From: an uncultured Dyadobacter sp.
GTDB lineage: Bacteria > Bacteroidota > Bacteroidia > Cytophagales > Spirosomataceae
Length of the DNA: 64,000 bases
Direction of reading: 5' to 3'
NCBI RefSeq assembly: GCF_946482605.1
Contig: NZ_CAMLSE010000027.1
Location: 46,403-110,402, forward strand
The position numbers were made by a program, and so were the translations under genes. Below are positions 32,194 to 41,399 of this stretch, one piece after another. Every line of letters begins with the position of its first letter. Positions within the stretch are counted from its first letter, which is position 1. The notes below the pieces were generated by a model, which was not told the DNA's origin, ran no database searches, and saw only the letters and a program-made list of their open reading frames with translations.

Positions 32194-35100
32194 ATGAAAC
32201 CCATTTTCACCCATCTGACAAACCTGCTTTGGATACTGATCCTCCTCGGAGCGGCGCACCGCGGACAAGCCCAGGCAACCGACGCTTCGATTACCGGCAC
32301 AGTCAGGGACGCCACGAACAATGAACTCCTGCCAGGTGCGACGATCCTGATCCGGAACGACGCTACCGGTTTTGAAACACATACCATCACCAACGCCAAA
32401 GGCGAATACGTGCTGCACCAGCTTCCCCTGGGCAAGCCTTACTCCATCAGTGCTTCGTTTGTAGGCTTACAAACGGTGAAACAAACAGGCTATTCGCTCA
32501 ATTACGGCGATAAGCTGAGGGTGGATTTGGCACTATCCTCCTCAGAAACAGCCCTGAAAGAAGTAATCATATCGGAAAAAGGCTTTGCCAAGGAGGTTCA
32601 GCAGGCGGGCGCTTCCACGTCCATCACGGCAGCGCAGATCAAAAACCTGCCGAATGAAGGGCGTAATTTCACCAGGCTGAACAATCTTTCACCTCTTCAG
32701 GGCGGCGACAATTTCAGCTTCGGCGGCCAACGCGCCACTGGAGCCAATGTGACCATCGACGGAATGAACGCCAAGAACCAATGGACTAACGGTACGGTTG
32801 CAGAAGGCCCGTACGCCATTTCCCTGGAAGCAATCCGCGAATACAAGGTTATTACCAATGATTACGATGTAACACAGGGACGGCAGTCGGGCGGTGCAAT
32901 CAGCGCCGTGACCAAAAGCGGTACGAATAAGCTCGAAGGCTCCGCATTCCTTTATTTCCGCAACAATACATTGTCCAGCGGTTATGATATCCGCGGGGTG
33001 AAACGGGAGCAGGACTTCAACAATTACCAGTCGGGTTTCAGCCTCGGCGGACCATTGATCAAGGACAAACTGCATTTCTTTGTCGCCTACGACCGCCAGG
33101 ACGCAAGCCAGCCGCTGGTGATCGCCGACATTAAGAATGCGGACGACGAACAACGTTACGGAATCCGCAAAGACACGCTGGATAAACTGATCCGCATTGC
33201 CTCGGAATTATATGGATTGAAGGGCAAACAATATGGTCAGTTTCCCCGCAAAACGACCACTAACACCGCATTCGTCCGCCTCGATTGGCAGATTAACCAG
33301 AAACACAAACTAACGCTTCGCAGCAACACAACGCGGTACGTTTCTCCATTCAATGAAGGTGATAATTCGAATATCAACCTACTGGAATCCTACAACGATT
33401 TCAAGGACGTTTCGACCACGGCCATGGCCGCTCTGCGCTCGTCACTCAATCCAAGGCTGACCAACGAGTTCAAGGTACAATATATGTATTCCTACAAGCC
33501 CAAGACGCCCCAGAGCTACCTGCCGTTTCAGAACATCCCCCGCGCGATCGTGAATGTAACATCGCCCTTCCCAACGGAGGCAAACCCCAGCGCGACGCAG
33601 ACGAAGTCGGTACAGTTCGGAGGTCAGCGTTTCAGCCCCGAGTCGAACCGGATGAAACAGGTCCACCTCAGCAATACCACCTACCTGAACACCGACAAGA
33701 TCAACTTCACGTTCGGAACGGACAATATGCTCACTTACATGGAAACTTACCTTTCCAGCGAACAGAATGGCCGGTTTTTCTTTAACAGCCTCAACGACCT
33801 TGCTAACCTGAATCCATACCGGTATGCACGCGAGGTGCCACTCAAAGGCGCGCCGATCGTAGAACAAACCGTACTCGACATTTCAGCATTCGCACAAGCC
33901 GAATACAATCCGCACCGGGACCTGAATCTGGTAGTAGGGCTGCGTTATGACGCAACCGCGTTCCTCACCAATGGCGAATACAATGCCAATGTCGACAAAA
34001 CCCTGGGTGTCCGCACGGACATCAAGCCGCAGGATTGGAACAACATCCAGCCGCGCTTCCAGGTAACCTGGGATATGGGTGGCCGGAAAAAGGATATCCT
34101 GAAAATCGGTGGCGGAATGTTCTCCTCTCAGCCGCATTACTACGCGCAGGTCAATAACATCCAGAACAGCGGATCGATGGTCGGAGCGATCGACGTAACC
34201 GGCTCTGCGGTCCCCAAACCCGATTTCAACGCCTATCGCAACGATCCTTCCACCATCCCCGGCATTCCGCAGGGTGTAAGCTATATTTCGACCATCAATG
34301 CGGTCAACAAGGATTTCCAGGTACCCACCACATATAAAGCAAATATCAATTATAATCACTTCTTCGGCGACCGCATCCGCGTAGGGCTGAACGCAATCGT
34401 AGGCCGAACGACCAACAACTATGTGTACGTAGACCGCAACCTGGCCGATAACCCCGCATTCCGACTGGCTAACGAGGACAACCGTGGTGTGTTTGTACCC
34501 GCGTCAACGATTTCTGCCAAAGGGGTTACCGACTGGCTCAAGTCCCGCAAAACCGGTGATGTAGGCCGGGTGCTCGAACTGATCTCGACCGGCGTTTCCA
34601 ACCAACTGACTTTCGTGGCGGATGCGAGTGTACGCATTGGCAAGGATGGGTATGTCAATGCAAGTTATACCATTAACTCTGCCAAGGACAATTCTTCCTA
34701 CAACTGCTGTGTGGCCAACACTTCGACGTTCCTGCCTGTGAAAGACGACCCGCGTAACCTGAACTACGGCTATTCCGACCAGCAATTCCGCAACAAGCTC
34801 GTCATCAACGGTGCAGCTCCTTCCTGGAAAGGCTTTCAACTCGGTGCGACGTTGATCGGCATCGGCGGCAGCCGGTACAGCTTCCTCGTAGGCGGCAACA
34901 CAAGCCTGAACGGTGATTTCGTACTGAACAACGACCTCGCCTACGTCTTCAATCCGAACGATCCCGGTACACCCGAAAACATCCGCAAGGGCATCAGCGA
35001 CCTGCTGAGTAATCCGGAGACAGACCAGAGTGTGAAGGACTACATTAACTCGAACATCGGACAGATAGCGAAACGGAATGGAGGCGAAAACCCATTCTAC

Positions 35101-35367
35101 ACGACTGTGGACCTTCGTTTGACGAAATCGTTCCAGATCGTCAAGGGACACAACCTTGAATTTTCCGCCGATGCATTCAACTTCCTGAACATTCTGAACA
35201 AGGAATGGGGCCGCAACTACAACCGTGGCAACACCAACCTCCTGAACATTACCGGATTCGACCAGGCGAAGCAACAATATGGTTACTCCGTTCAGAACAT
35301 CGCTACGCGGCCCATCGGCGGTACGCCCTGGCGGATTCAGCTGGGTGTGAGATATTCGTTCAACTGA
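32194..35367 (+). CDS. TonB-dependent receptor (Oar-like)
   Basis: A 1057-residue outer-membrane receptor. A signal peptide (to about GQAQA) is followed by a carboxypeptidase-regulatory-like domain (SITGTVRDATNNELLPGATILI), a plug (SITAAQIKNLPNEGRNFTRLNNLSPLQGG) and a large barrel ending IQLGVRYSFN with a terminal aromatic residue. The plug resembles the Oar-type receptors rather than SusC, and there is no SusD partner. It is the first gene of the carbohydrate locus, 29 bp before the MFS gene, and would bring the substrate or a glycoside of it across the outer membrane. Confidence 0.9.
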   Translation: MKPIFTHLTNLLWILILLGAAHRGQAQATDASITGTVRDATNNELLPGATILIRNDATGFETHTITNAKGEYVLHQLPLGKPYSISASFVGLQTVKQTGYSLNYGDKLRVDLALSSSETALKEVIISEKGFAKEVQQAGASTSITAAQIKNLPNEGRNFTRLNNLSPLQGGDNFSFGGQRATGANVTIDGMNAKNQWTNGTVAEGPYAISLEAIREYKVITNDYDVTQGRQSGGAISAVTKSGTNKLEGSAFLYFRNNTLSSGYDIRGVKREQDFNNYQSGFSLGGPLIKDKLHFFVAYDRQDASQPLVIADIKNADDEQRYGIRKDTLDKLIRIASELYGLKGKQYGQFPRKTTTNTAFVRLDWQINQKHKLTLRSNTTRYVSPFNEGDNSNINLLESYNDFKDVSTTAMAALRSSLNPRLTNEFKVQYMYSYKPKTPQSYLPFQNIPRAIVNVTSPFPTEANPSATQTKSVQFGGQRFSPESNRMKQVHLSNTTYLNTDKINFTFGTDNMLTYMETYLSSEQNGRFFFNSLNDLANLNPYRYAREVPLKGAPIVEQTVLDISAFAQAEYNPHRDLNLVVGLRYDATAFLTNGEYNANVDKTLGVRTDIKPQDWNNIQPRFQVTWDMGGRKKDILKIGGGMFSSQPHYYAQVNNIQNSGSMVGAIDVTGSAVPKPDFNAYRNDPSTIPGIPQGVSYISTINAVNKDFQVPTTYKANINYNHFFGDRIRVGLNAIVGRTTNNYVYVDRNLADNPAFRLANEDNRGVFVPASTISAKGVTDWLKSRKTGDVGRVLELISTGVSNQLTFVADASVRIGKDGYVNASYTINSAKDNSSYNCCVANTSTFLPVKDDPRNLNYGYSDQQFRNKLVINGAAPSWKGFQLGATLIGIGGSRYSFLVGGNTSLNGDFVLNNDLAYVFNPNDPGTPENIRKGISDLLSNPETDQSVKDYINSNIGQIAKRNGGENPFYTTVDLRLTKSFQIVKGHNLEFSADAFNFLNILNKEWGRNYNRGNTNLLNITGFDQAKQQYGYSVQNIATRPIGGTPWRIQLGVRYSFN

Positions 35368-35396
35368 CCTTTTATTTTCCTAACCCCAAACCAAAC

Positions 35397-36650
35397 ATGA
35401 CACCAACGACACCCTTTGACCGCATCGGATTACCCAGGCATCTTGCCTGGGGATATCTGGGCATTCTGATTTTCATGATGGGCGACGGTGTAGAACAAGG
35501 CTGGCTCAGCCCCTACCTCCTCGACCGCGGCATGACCATTCAGCAATCCGCTTCGCTATTCACAGTCTACGGCATTACCATTGCCATTTCGTCCTGGTTC
35601 TCGGGCGTACTGGCGGAAGGCTACGGCCCCCGCAAAGCGATGCTTATGGGCATCCTGCTGTATGTGATCGGCACGATCGGGTTTGTGGGGCTGGGCATGG
35701 AATCGCTGAATTTCCCGGTGATGCTGCTTACTTATGCGATCAGAGGGTTCGGGTATCCTTTGTTTGCCTATTCGTTCCTGGTCTGGATCACGTATCGTAC
35801 CCCCGAAAACGCATTGGGGCGTGCAGTAGGCTGGTTCTGGTTTGTTTTCACAGGAGGACTCAACGTCTTCGGCGCTTACTATTCGAGCTGGGCCATCGAA
35901 CGCATTGGCTACCAGAACACGCTCTGGAGTTCGATTTTCTGGGTGTGCCTGGGCGCATTCATCGCATTGGTATTGAATAAGGACCAGTTCCATTCAGCGG
36001 GTGAAGCGGCAGGCAAAGCCAAGGAACTGCTGAAAGGGCTCACCATTATCCGGGAGGAACCTAAGGTACTGATCGGCGGCATTGTCCGGATCATCAACAC
36101 CACCGCCCAGTTTGCATTCCCCGTGTTCCTGCCCACCTACATGGCTGAACATGGGCTTTCGACGCAGGAATGGCTCTGGATCTGGGGAACGATCTTTACG
36201 AGTAACATCATTTTCAACCTCATATTCGGGTTCGTAGGCGACAGGCTGGGTTGGCAGAACACCATTATGTGGTTCGGCGGGTTCGGCTGCGGTGTCACTA
36301 CCCTGCTTTTTTACTATTCGCCGGCCCTTTTCGATGGCAACTTCTGGCTGATCCTCATTCCCGGCATTCTCTGGGGCGGACTGCTGGCCGGATACGTGCC
36401 TTTATCGGCATTGGTGCCTTCGTTGGTCAAGGAAGAAAAGGGTGCCGCGATGGCCATTCTGAATCTGGGCGCCGGGCTGCCTGTGTTTATCGGCCCTGCC
36501 ATTGTAGGGATCTTTATCGGCGTCATTGGCAGCGAAGGTGTTGCATGGATACTCGCCATCCTCTATTTCATCAGCGCAATCCTGACCAAATTCATCTCAT
36601 TACCCATGGAAAAAGAAACCCCGGCGCTGGCCGTGAACGACCGTCATTAA
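35397..36650 (+). CDS. MFS transporter, polyol permease (RbtT/DalT/CsbX) type
   Basis: A 417-residue inner-membrane transporter with twelve predicted helices. The opening GLPRHLAWGYLGILIFMMGDGVEQGWLSPYLLDRGM and the GYGPRKAMLMGIL loop 2-3 signature resemble the polyol-permease subfamily (RbtT, DalT, CsbX, B. subtilis YoaB). ATG 35397 is used; an upstream frame would overlap the receptor. The substrate is probably a polyol or small sugar acid, judged from neighbours. It is 54 bp before the dehydrogenase gene. Confidence 0.85.
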   Translation: MTPTTPFDRIGLPRHLAWGYLGILIFMMGDGVEQGWLSPYLLDRGMTIQQSASLFTVYGITIAISSWFSGVLAEGYGPRKAMLMGILLYVIGTIGFVGLGMESLNFPVMLLTYAIRGFGYPLFAYSFLVWITYRTPENALGRAVGWFWFVFTGGLNVFGAYYSSWAIERIGYQNTLWSSIFWVCLGAFIALVLNKDQFHSAGEAAGKAKELLKGLTIIREEPKVLIGGIVRIINTTAQFAFPVFLPTYMAEHGLSTQEWLWIWGTIFTSNIIFNLIFGFVGDRLGWQNTIMWFGGFGCGVTTLLFYYSPALFDGNFWLILIPGILWGGLLAGYVPLSALVPSLVKEEKGAAMAILNLGAGLPVFIGPAIVGIFIGVIGSEGVAWILAILYFISAILTKFISLPMEKETPALAVNDRH

Positions 36651-36704
36651 TATCAATCCAATTTCATTACAAAGCGGCTACCGAAAGCCAAAACGACACC
36701 AAGT

Positions 36705-37709
36705 ATGAAAATTCTCATCACAGCACCCTATTACGAAAAGGCGCAGCAGATTTTAAAAGAACAATTCGGAGAGATCATCTATAAGCCATGGAAATTGCAG
36801 GAGCGCGCCTACAATGAAGGTGAGCTCATTACATTACTGCGCGAAACCGGCGCAGAGGCGCTCATCACGGAGCACGACCATGTGACGTCCGCCGTTATCG
36901 AAGCATTCCCCGACCTGCGCTTCATCGGTGTGTGCCGGGGAACACCTTCGAACGTGGCCATTGCCACCGCTACCGCCAAAGGCATTCCCGTGTTCAACAC
37001 GCCCGCTCGCAACGCGCAGGCGGTGGCGGAAATGTTTATTGCCAACCTCATCAATCTCCTGCGCAACACATTTGAAGGCGTCGCATGGCTGGAAGGCGAG
37101 CATTGGGAGGCCGGAGCGCACACCTCCTATTTGCAGTTCAAAGGGAATGAAATTGCTGGAAAGACGATCGGCATGGTCGGTTTTGGGGCTGTGGGACAAA
37201 CCATTGCAAACCTCGTGAGACATTTCCCCGCCGAAATACTGTATTATGACCCTTTTTACACATCCGAGGATGCCGACTACAAAAAGGTAAGCCTGGAAGA
37301 TGTTTTCCGCCTTAGCGACGTGGTATCGATCCATTTACCTGTGAATAAGGAGACTGAAGGTATGATCGGCGAAGCGCTGATCGGGCTCATGAAAAAGGAT
37401 GCCATTTTCGTGAATACGGCGCGTGCGGTGGTAGTGAAACGCGAAGCATTGCTTTCGGCCATCGAAAACAATGCGATCCGCGGTGCTATCCTCGATGTTT
37501 TTGACCACGAGCCACCCGACGAACTGGACTATCGCCTCATCCATCATAAGCATGTACTCGCCACACCGCACATTGCCGGGGCCACTTTCGAGGTGGAAGA
37601 TCACCATGCCGACATTATGAATAAGGCCCTGCGTGGCTTTTACATGGAAGGCAACCAGCATGTCCGCCAATTGGTGAACCGCGAAGTACTGTCTGCCACA
37701 ACCCATTAA
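36705..37709 (+). CDS. D-isomer-specific 2-hydroxyacid dehydrogenase family protein (YoaD-like)
   Basis: A 334-residue NAD(P)-dependent oxidoreductase of the D-3-phosphoglycerate dehydrogenase family. The NAD motif is MVGFGAVGQTIANLV, and the catalytic residues appear as Arg in NTARAVVVK, Glu in FDHEPPDE and His in TPHIAGA. No ACT or other regulatory domain follows, so it is a catabolic type. Together with the MFS and the FGGY kinase next door it recreates the trio yoaB-yoaD-yoaC of Bacillus subtilis. The substrate is unknown. It ends 10 bp before the kinase gene. Confidence 0.87.
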   Translation: MKILITAPYYEKAQQILKEQFGEIIYKPWKLQERAYNEGELITLLRETGAEALITEHDHVTSAVIEAFPDLRFIGVCRGTPSNVAIATATAKGIPVFNTPARNAQAVAEMFIANLINLLRNTFEGVAWLEGEHWEAGAHTSYLQFKGNEIAGKTIGMVGFGAVGQTIANLVRHFPAEILYYDPFYTSEDADYKKVSLEDVFRLSDVVSIHLPVNKETEGMIGEALIGLMKKDAIFVNTARAVVVKREALLSAIENNAIRGAILDVFDHEPPDELDYRLIHHKHVLATPHIAGATFEVEDHHADIMNKALRGFYMEGNQHVRQLVNREVLSATTH

Positions 37710-37719
37710 TCCGAAAACA

Positions 37720-39171
37720 ATGACATTGAAACAGGCATACCTCGTGGCCGACATCGGTACAGGCAACGTGCGCGTCGCCGTTACCGACACTACCGGCACG
37801 ATTCTCGGCGTAGCGAGCGGCGATATGCGCTACCAAAAAGACGGACATTACCCAGAATCCATATTTTTCGATCCTGCCGCACTTTGGGAACAAATAAAAA
37901 GTCTCGCCAAAACTGCATTGACACAAGCCGGAGCGGTAACCATCACGGCCCTCACCGCCACCAGCCAGCGCGAAGGCATTGTAGCCATTGACAAGACCGG
38001 CCTCTCGCTCATTGGCATGCCGAACATCGATCATCGCGGTCGTGAATGGGAGGACATTGCACCTGATAAACACGAGGTTTACATGCTCACCGGCCGCTAC
38101 CCTACTTCGCTTTTCTCCGCATTGAAATTGGTGGGGATCCGCCAGCGCCGCCCGGAGGTTTGGCAGCAGGTCGATACATTTTTAAGCATCAGCGACTGGG
38201 CGCAATATATGTTCAGCGGCGTGCAGGGCTACGAGCATTCGCAAGCTTCGGAAACGTTGCTGTATGATGTTGCCAACGGCGAATGGTCAAAAAGCCTTTG
38301 TGCAAAATACGGGCTTGACACTTCCCTACTCCCCCCGCTGGTTCGCTCCGGAACCATTTTGGGGAAAGTACTGCCGGAAATAGCCCGCGAACTGGGCATT
38401 CCCGAAACGACCGATGTCATAGTCGGCGGATCGGACACGCAGCTCGCGATCATGAGCATTGAACCATCAGTCGAGGACATTGTGATCGCCTCCGGCACTA
38501 CTACGCCCATCATTAAAATAGCCGGCCATTACATCACCGACACACACGAACGCACCTGGACCAACCGCCATACCGACGCTGCGAATTTCCTCCTCGAAGC
38601 CAACGCGGGCGTCACCGGCCTGAATTACCAGCGTTTAAAAGAGATTTTCTATCCCAACGAACCTTACGAGCTGATTGAAACCGAAGTAGCCGCCATCCGT
38701 GACACCCATTGCGTGGGCGCACTGGGCTCATTGCTCGCGGGCGAAAAGTCACCCCTGACCCGGGGCGGGTTTATCTTCAACACCCCCGTATCACACCAGC
38801 TCAGCCGGGCGCATTTCGTATGGGCAACGCTCTGGGACATTGCGTGCAGCATTTCTGAAAACTACCAGGTGCTCCGCGAAGTAGCCCGCCATGAGCAGGA
38901 CTACGTATGGATGTGCGGCGGCGGTGTGCAAAGCAGGTTGCTAAGGCAGTTTATCGCTAATTTGTTGGGTAAAAAAGTGATGATACGGACCAATTACCGC
39001 CAGGCCTCCGTCTCAGGCGGCGTGCTGATCTGCAACAATGCACTAGGCATTCCAAACTATGCGCCGGAAACACTCGAAATCACCGAACCGGATGGAAACA
39101 ATACCCATTTGGAATGGTATCATGAATGGAAATACGCCCGAAATGCATTCAAATCATTTGGGGAAAATTAA
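37720..39171 (+). CDS. FGGY family carbohydrate kinase 1 (YoaC/LsrK-like)
   Basis: A 483-residue sugar kinase of the FGGY (FGGY_N plus FGGY_C) family. The N-domain ATP-site motif is VADIGTGNVRVAV, with SQREGIVAID, and the C-domain has VGGSDTQLAIMS, ASGTTTPIIK and MCGGGVQSRLLRQFIANLLGKKV. The divergent N-terminus and the SQREG stretch recall the YoaC/LsrK branch, which phosphorylates unusual ketoses (LsrK acts on AI-2). The true substrate is unknown. It precedes a second, different FGGY kinase across a MITE-like palindrome, so the two are not recent duplicates. Confidence 0.88.
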   Translation: MTLKQAYLVADIGTGNVRVAVTDTTGTILGVASGDMRYQKDGHYPESIFFDPAALWEQIKSLAKTALTQAGAVTITALTATSQREGIVAIDKTGLSLIGMPNIDHRGREWEDIAPDKHEVYMLTGRYPTSLFSALKLVGIRQRRPEVWQQVDTFLSISDWAQYMFSGVQGYEHSQASETLLYDVANGEWSKSLCAKYGLDTSLLPPLVRSGTILGKVLPEIARELGIPETTDVIVGGSDTQLAIMSIEPSVEDIVIASGTTTPIIKIAGHYITDTHERTWTNRHTDAANFLLEANAGVTGLNYQRLKEIFYPNEPYELIETEVAAIRDTHCVGALGSLLAGEKSPLTRGGFIFNTPVSHQLSRAHFVWATLWDIACSISENYQVLREVARHEQDYVWMCGGGVQSRLLRQFIANLLGKKVMIRTNYRQASVSGGVLICNNALGIPNYAPETLEITEPDGNNTHLEWYHEWKYARNAFKSFGEN

Positions 39172-39192
39172 TGTCAATGACGGGAAACGTTA

Positions 39193-39278
39193 CTACAAAT
39201 ATTTGGGTGCGCTGCACCTGGCGATACGGATCATCAAACAACATCCACGTCAGGTGCAGCGCACCGTAATATTTGTAG
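39193..39278. repeat. MITE/REP-like nested palindrome between the two kinase genes
   Basis: Two 31-nt arms at 39193-39223 and 39248-39278 are imperfect inverted repeats (three or four mismatches) around a 24-nt centre. Each arm holds its own hairpin, GGTGC-GCT-GCACC, and begins or ends with CTACAAATATT. This compound structure is typical of short non-autonomous palindromic elements; I recall similar CTACAAATAT-type repeats in Cytophagales genomes. Confidence 0.7.
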
Positions 39279-39321
39279 GAACGGAAATAATTTATTGTTA
39301 ATCAAAACATTGGCCATATAA

Positions 39322-40779
39322 ATGCATTCATATTTCATAGGAATCGACGTCGGGACGCAGGGTGTGCGTGTGGTAATGCTTGATGATACGGGCAATACGG
39401 TGGGCAGCTGCGAGAAAACATTCCCGCTCACGTCGCATTCGCGCGAGGAACAATCGCCGGCGCTGTGGTGGCAATCGGCATCGGAATGCCTGCAAGACCT
39501 GCTCGGCCGCGCCCGGAAAAGCATTGATAAGAATCACATCAAAGCGGTTTCGGTCACCTCCACGTCCGGCACTGTGATCCCGCTCGACGAAAACAATGAG
39601 CCATTACACAACGCATTGATGTACAGTGACGCCCGCCCTGCGGCAGAAGGAAAACTTTGCCGCGAAGCCGCGGAGCGATATCACCCCGACGGCTACACCG
39701 GCTTCAATGCATCGAGCGGTCTTTCCAAAATGGTGTGGTACGTCAGCCATTTTCCCGAACAGGCGGCCAGGATCAAAACCTGGATTCACGCGACCGATTT
39801 CATCATCGGCAAACTTTGCGGCAACTATTCGGTCACTGATTATACCAATGTATTGAAATCAGGCTTCGACGTCGGCACCGGCGAATGGCCTGCTTATCTG
39901 ACGAAGCACTTGCCGTTGCAACAAGAATGGCTCCAAACCGTCGTACCGTCAGGAACGAGGATCGGCACCTTGCTGCCCGACATCGCCCGGCAACTGAGCT
40001 TGTCCGAAATACCGGTCATTGCCGGCCTGACCGACGGCTGCGCTTCCCAGGTAGCGTCGGGGGCCGTCAAACCGGGTGATTGGAACACGACGATCGGCAC
40101 CACGCTGGTCGTCAAAGGGGTAACCGTCCGCGAAGTGCACGATCCGGAAGGACGGCTTTACAGCCACCGCCACCCCGAAGGTTACTGGATGCCCGGCGGA
40201 GCTGCCAATATCGGCGCCGACTGGGTTTCCGCAGGCTTCGCCGACGATCTTTCTGCATTAACCGAGGCAGCCTCCCGCCTGATCCCAACCGGCCTGATCG
40301 CCTATCCATTGTTGCAGCAAGGTGAACGTTTTCCCTTCATCGCACCGCAAGCCCGCGGTTTCGCGCCCGAAAACGCGAGCCGGGAGGTAACATTCGCCGC
40401 CAATATGGAGAGCGTCGCCTTTGTGGAGCGCTATGCTTACGAAATGATCGAAAGACTTTCAGGCGAGCAGGTAAACGCCGTTTACACAGCTGGCGGCGGC
40501 AGTAACAGCGATGTGTGGCTGACGATCCGCGCCAACGTCCTCAACCGGCCCGTCCACAAATGCGGCAATGTGACCGGCGCAGCGGGAGCGGCCATCATCG
40601 CGGCCGCAGGTACACATTTCGCCACGCTCGCCCACGCCTCCGCTGCCATGACCCGCATCGAAAAAACAATCCTGCCCAACCCGGACCTTTCGGCCGCCTA
40701 CGAGCAGCAATACCGGAATTTCATCCAAACTTTGACAGAAAAAGGATTTATTTCCGGCGAAATCACAATAACCCATTGA
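39322..40779 (+). CDS. FGGY family carbohydrate kinase 2 (D-ribulokinase-like)
   Basis: A 485-residue FGGY kinase. Motifs are FIGIDVGTQGVRVVM in the N-domain, SVTSTSGTVIPLDE, and in the C-domain GLTDGCASQVASGA, WNTTIGTTLV, GYWMPGGAANIGADW and AGGGSNSDVWLTIRANVL. GTQ and the MPGGAANIG block suit the ribulokinase/xylulokinase-like branch that includes cyanobacterial and plant D-ribulose kinases. It differs strongly from kinase 1 in sequence, so the locus may use two phosphorylation steps or two substrates. A histidine phosphatase gene starts two bases after its stop. Confidence 0.87.
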   Translation: MHSYFIGIDVGTQGVRVVMLDDTGNTVGSCEKTFPLTSHSREEQSPALWWQSASECLQDLLGRARKSIDKNHIKAVSVTSTSGTVIPLDENNEPLHNALMYSDARPAAEGKLCREAAERYHPDGYTGFNASSGLSKMVWYVSHFPEQAARIKTWIHATDFIIGKLCGNYSVTDYTNVLKSGFDVGTGEWPAYLTKHLPLQQEWLQTVVPSGTRIGTLLPDIARQLSLSEIPVIAGLTDGCASQVASGAVKPGDWNTTIGTTLVVKGVTVREVHDPEGRLYSHRHPEGYWMPGGAANIGADWVSAGFADDLSALTEAASRLIPTGLIAYPLLQQGERFPFIAPQARGFAPENASREVTFAANMESVAFVERYAYEMIERLSGEQVNAVYTAGGGSNSDVWLTIRANVLNRPVHKCGNVTGAAGAAIIAAAGTHFATLAHASAAMTRIEKTILPNPDLSAAYEQQYRNFIQTLTEKGFISGEITITH

Positions 40780-40781
40780 TC

Positions 40782-41384
40782 ATGCTTCATGTGTATCTGC
40801 TCCGTCACGGAGAAACATTCTGGAATGCCGACGGCAACCGCTACTGCGGCATCACCGACATCGGACTAACCGAAAAGGGCCTTGCACAGGCACACTCGGC
40901 TGCAACATTGCTCCAAGGCATTCACTTCGATGCGGTTTATACCTCGCCGCTTCAACGCGCGCACCATACTGCCACGATCGCCTCGGGCAAAAACCCGCAG
41001 ATTACCGTCGACCAGCGGCTTATCGAAGCGTCATTCGGTGAATGGGAAGGGAAGACACGGGCGGAGTTTATCGCCGAAAATCCTGATCTCTGGAATGCCT
41101 GGGCACAGGAACCCGACCATGCCCGTGCGGGCGGCACAGGTGAAACTGCCCTGGAGATCGTCACACGGGTGGATGATTTTTTCAAAAACACATTACAAAA
41201 ACATCCGAACGGTACCGTGCTTGTGGTGGCGCATAATGCCGTCAACCGTTTTTATATGGCCTGGAAATTAGGTATGCCGCTCAAAAACTACCGGCAGATC
41301 GTCCAGGAAAATTCTTCCATTACATTATTCAGCCTGGATGAGCAGGGTGAATTCAGTTTGCTCAAACTCAACTGCCGTTCCTGA
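40782..41384 (+). CDS. Histidine phosphatase family protein
   Basis: A 200-residue phosphatase of the phosphoglycerate-mutase-like (branch 1) superfamily. The phospho-acceptor motif is LLRHGETFWNADG (His at about residue 8), followed by TSPLQRAHHTA, EASFGEWEGKTRAEF and VVAHNAVNRF carrying the second active-site histidine. It is translationally close to kinase 2 (2-bp gap) and upstream of the GDPD gene. A phosphatase next to two kinases suggests removal of a phosphate from a pathway end-product or overflow intermediate; this is inferred. Confidence 0.87.
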   Translation: MLHVYLLRHGETFWNADGNRYCGITDIGLTEKGLAQAHSAATLLQGIHFDAVYTSPLQRAHHTATIASGKNPQITVDQRLIEASFGEWEGKTRAEFIAENPDLWNAWAQEPDHARAGGTGETALEIVTRVDDFFKNTLQKHPNGTVLVVAHNAVNRFYMAWKLGMPLKNYRQIVQENSSITLFSLDEQGEFSLLKLNCRS

Positions 41385-41399
41385 TTTCAATCCATTGAC

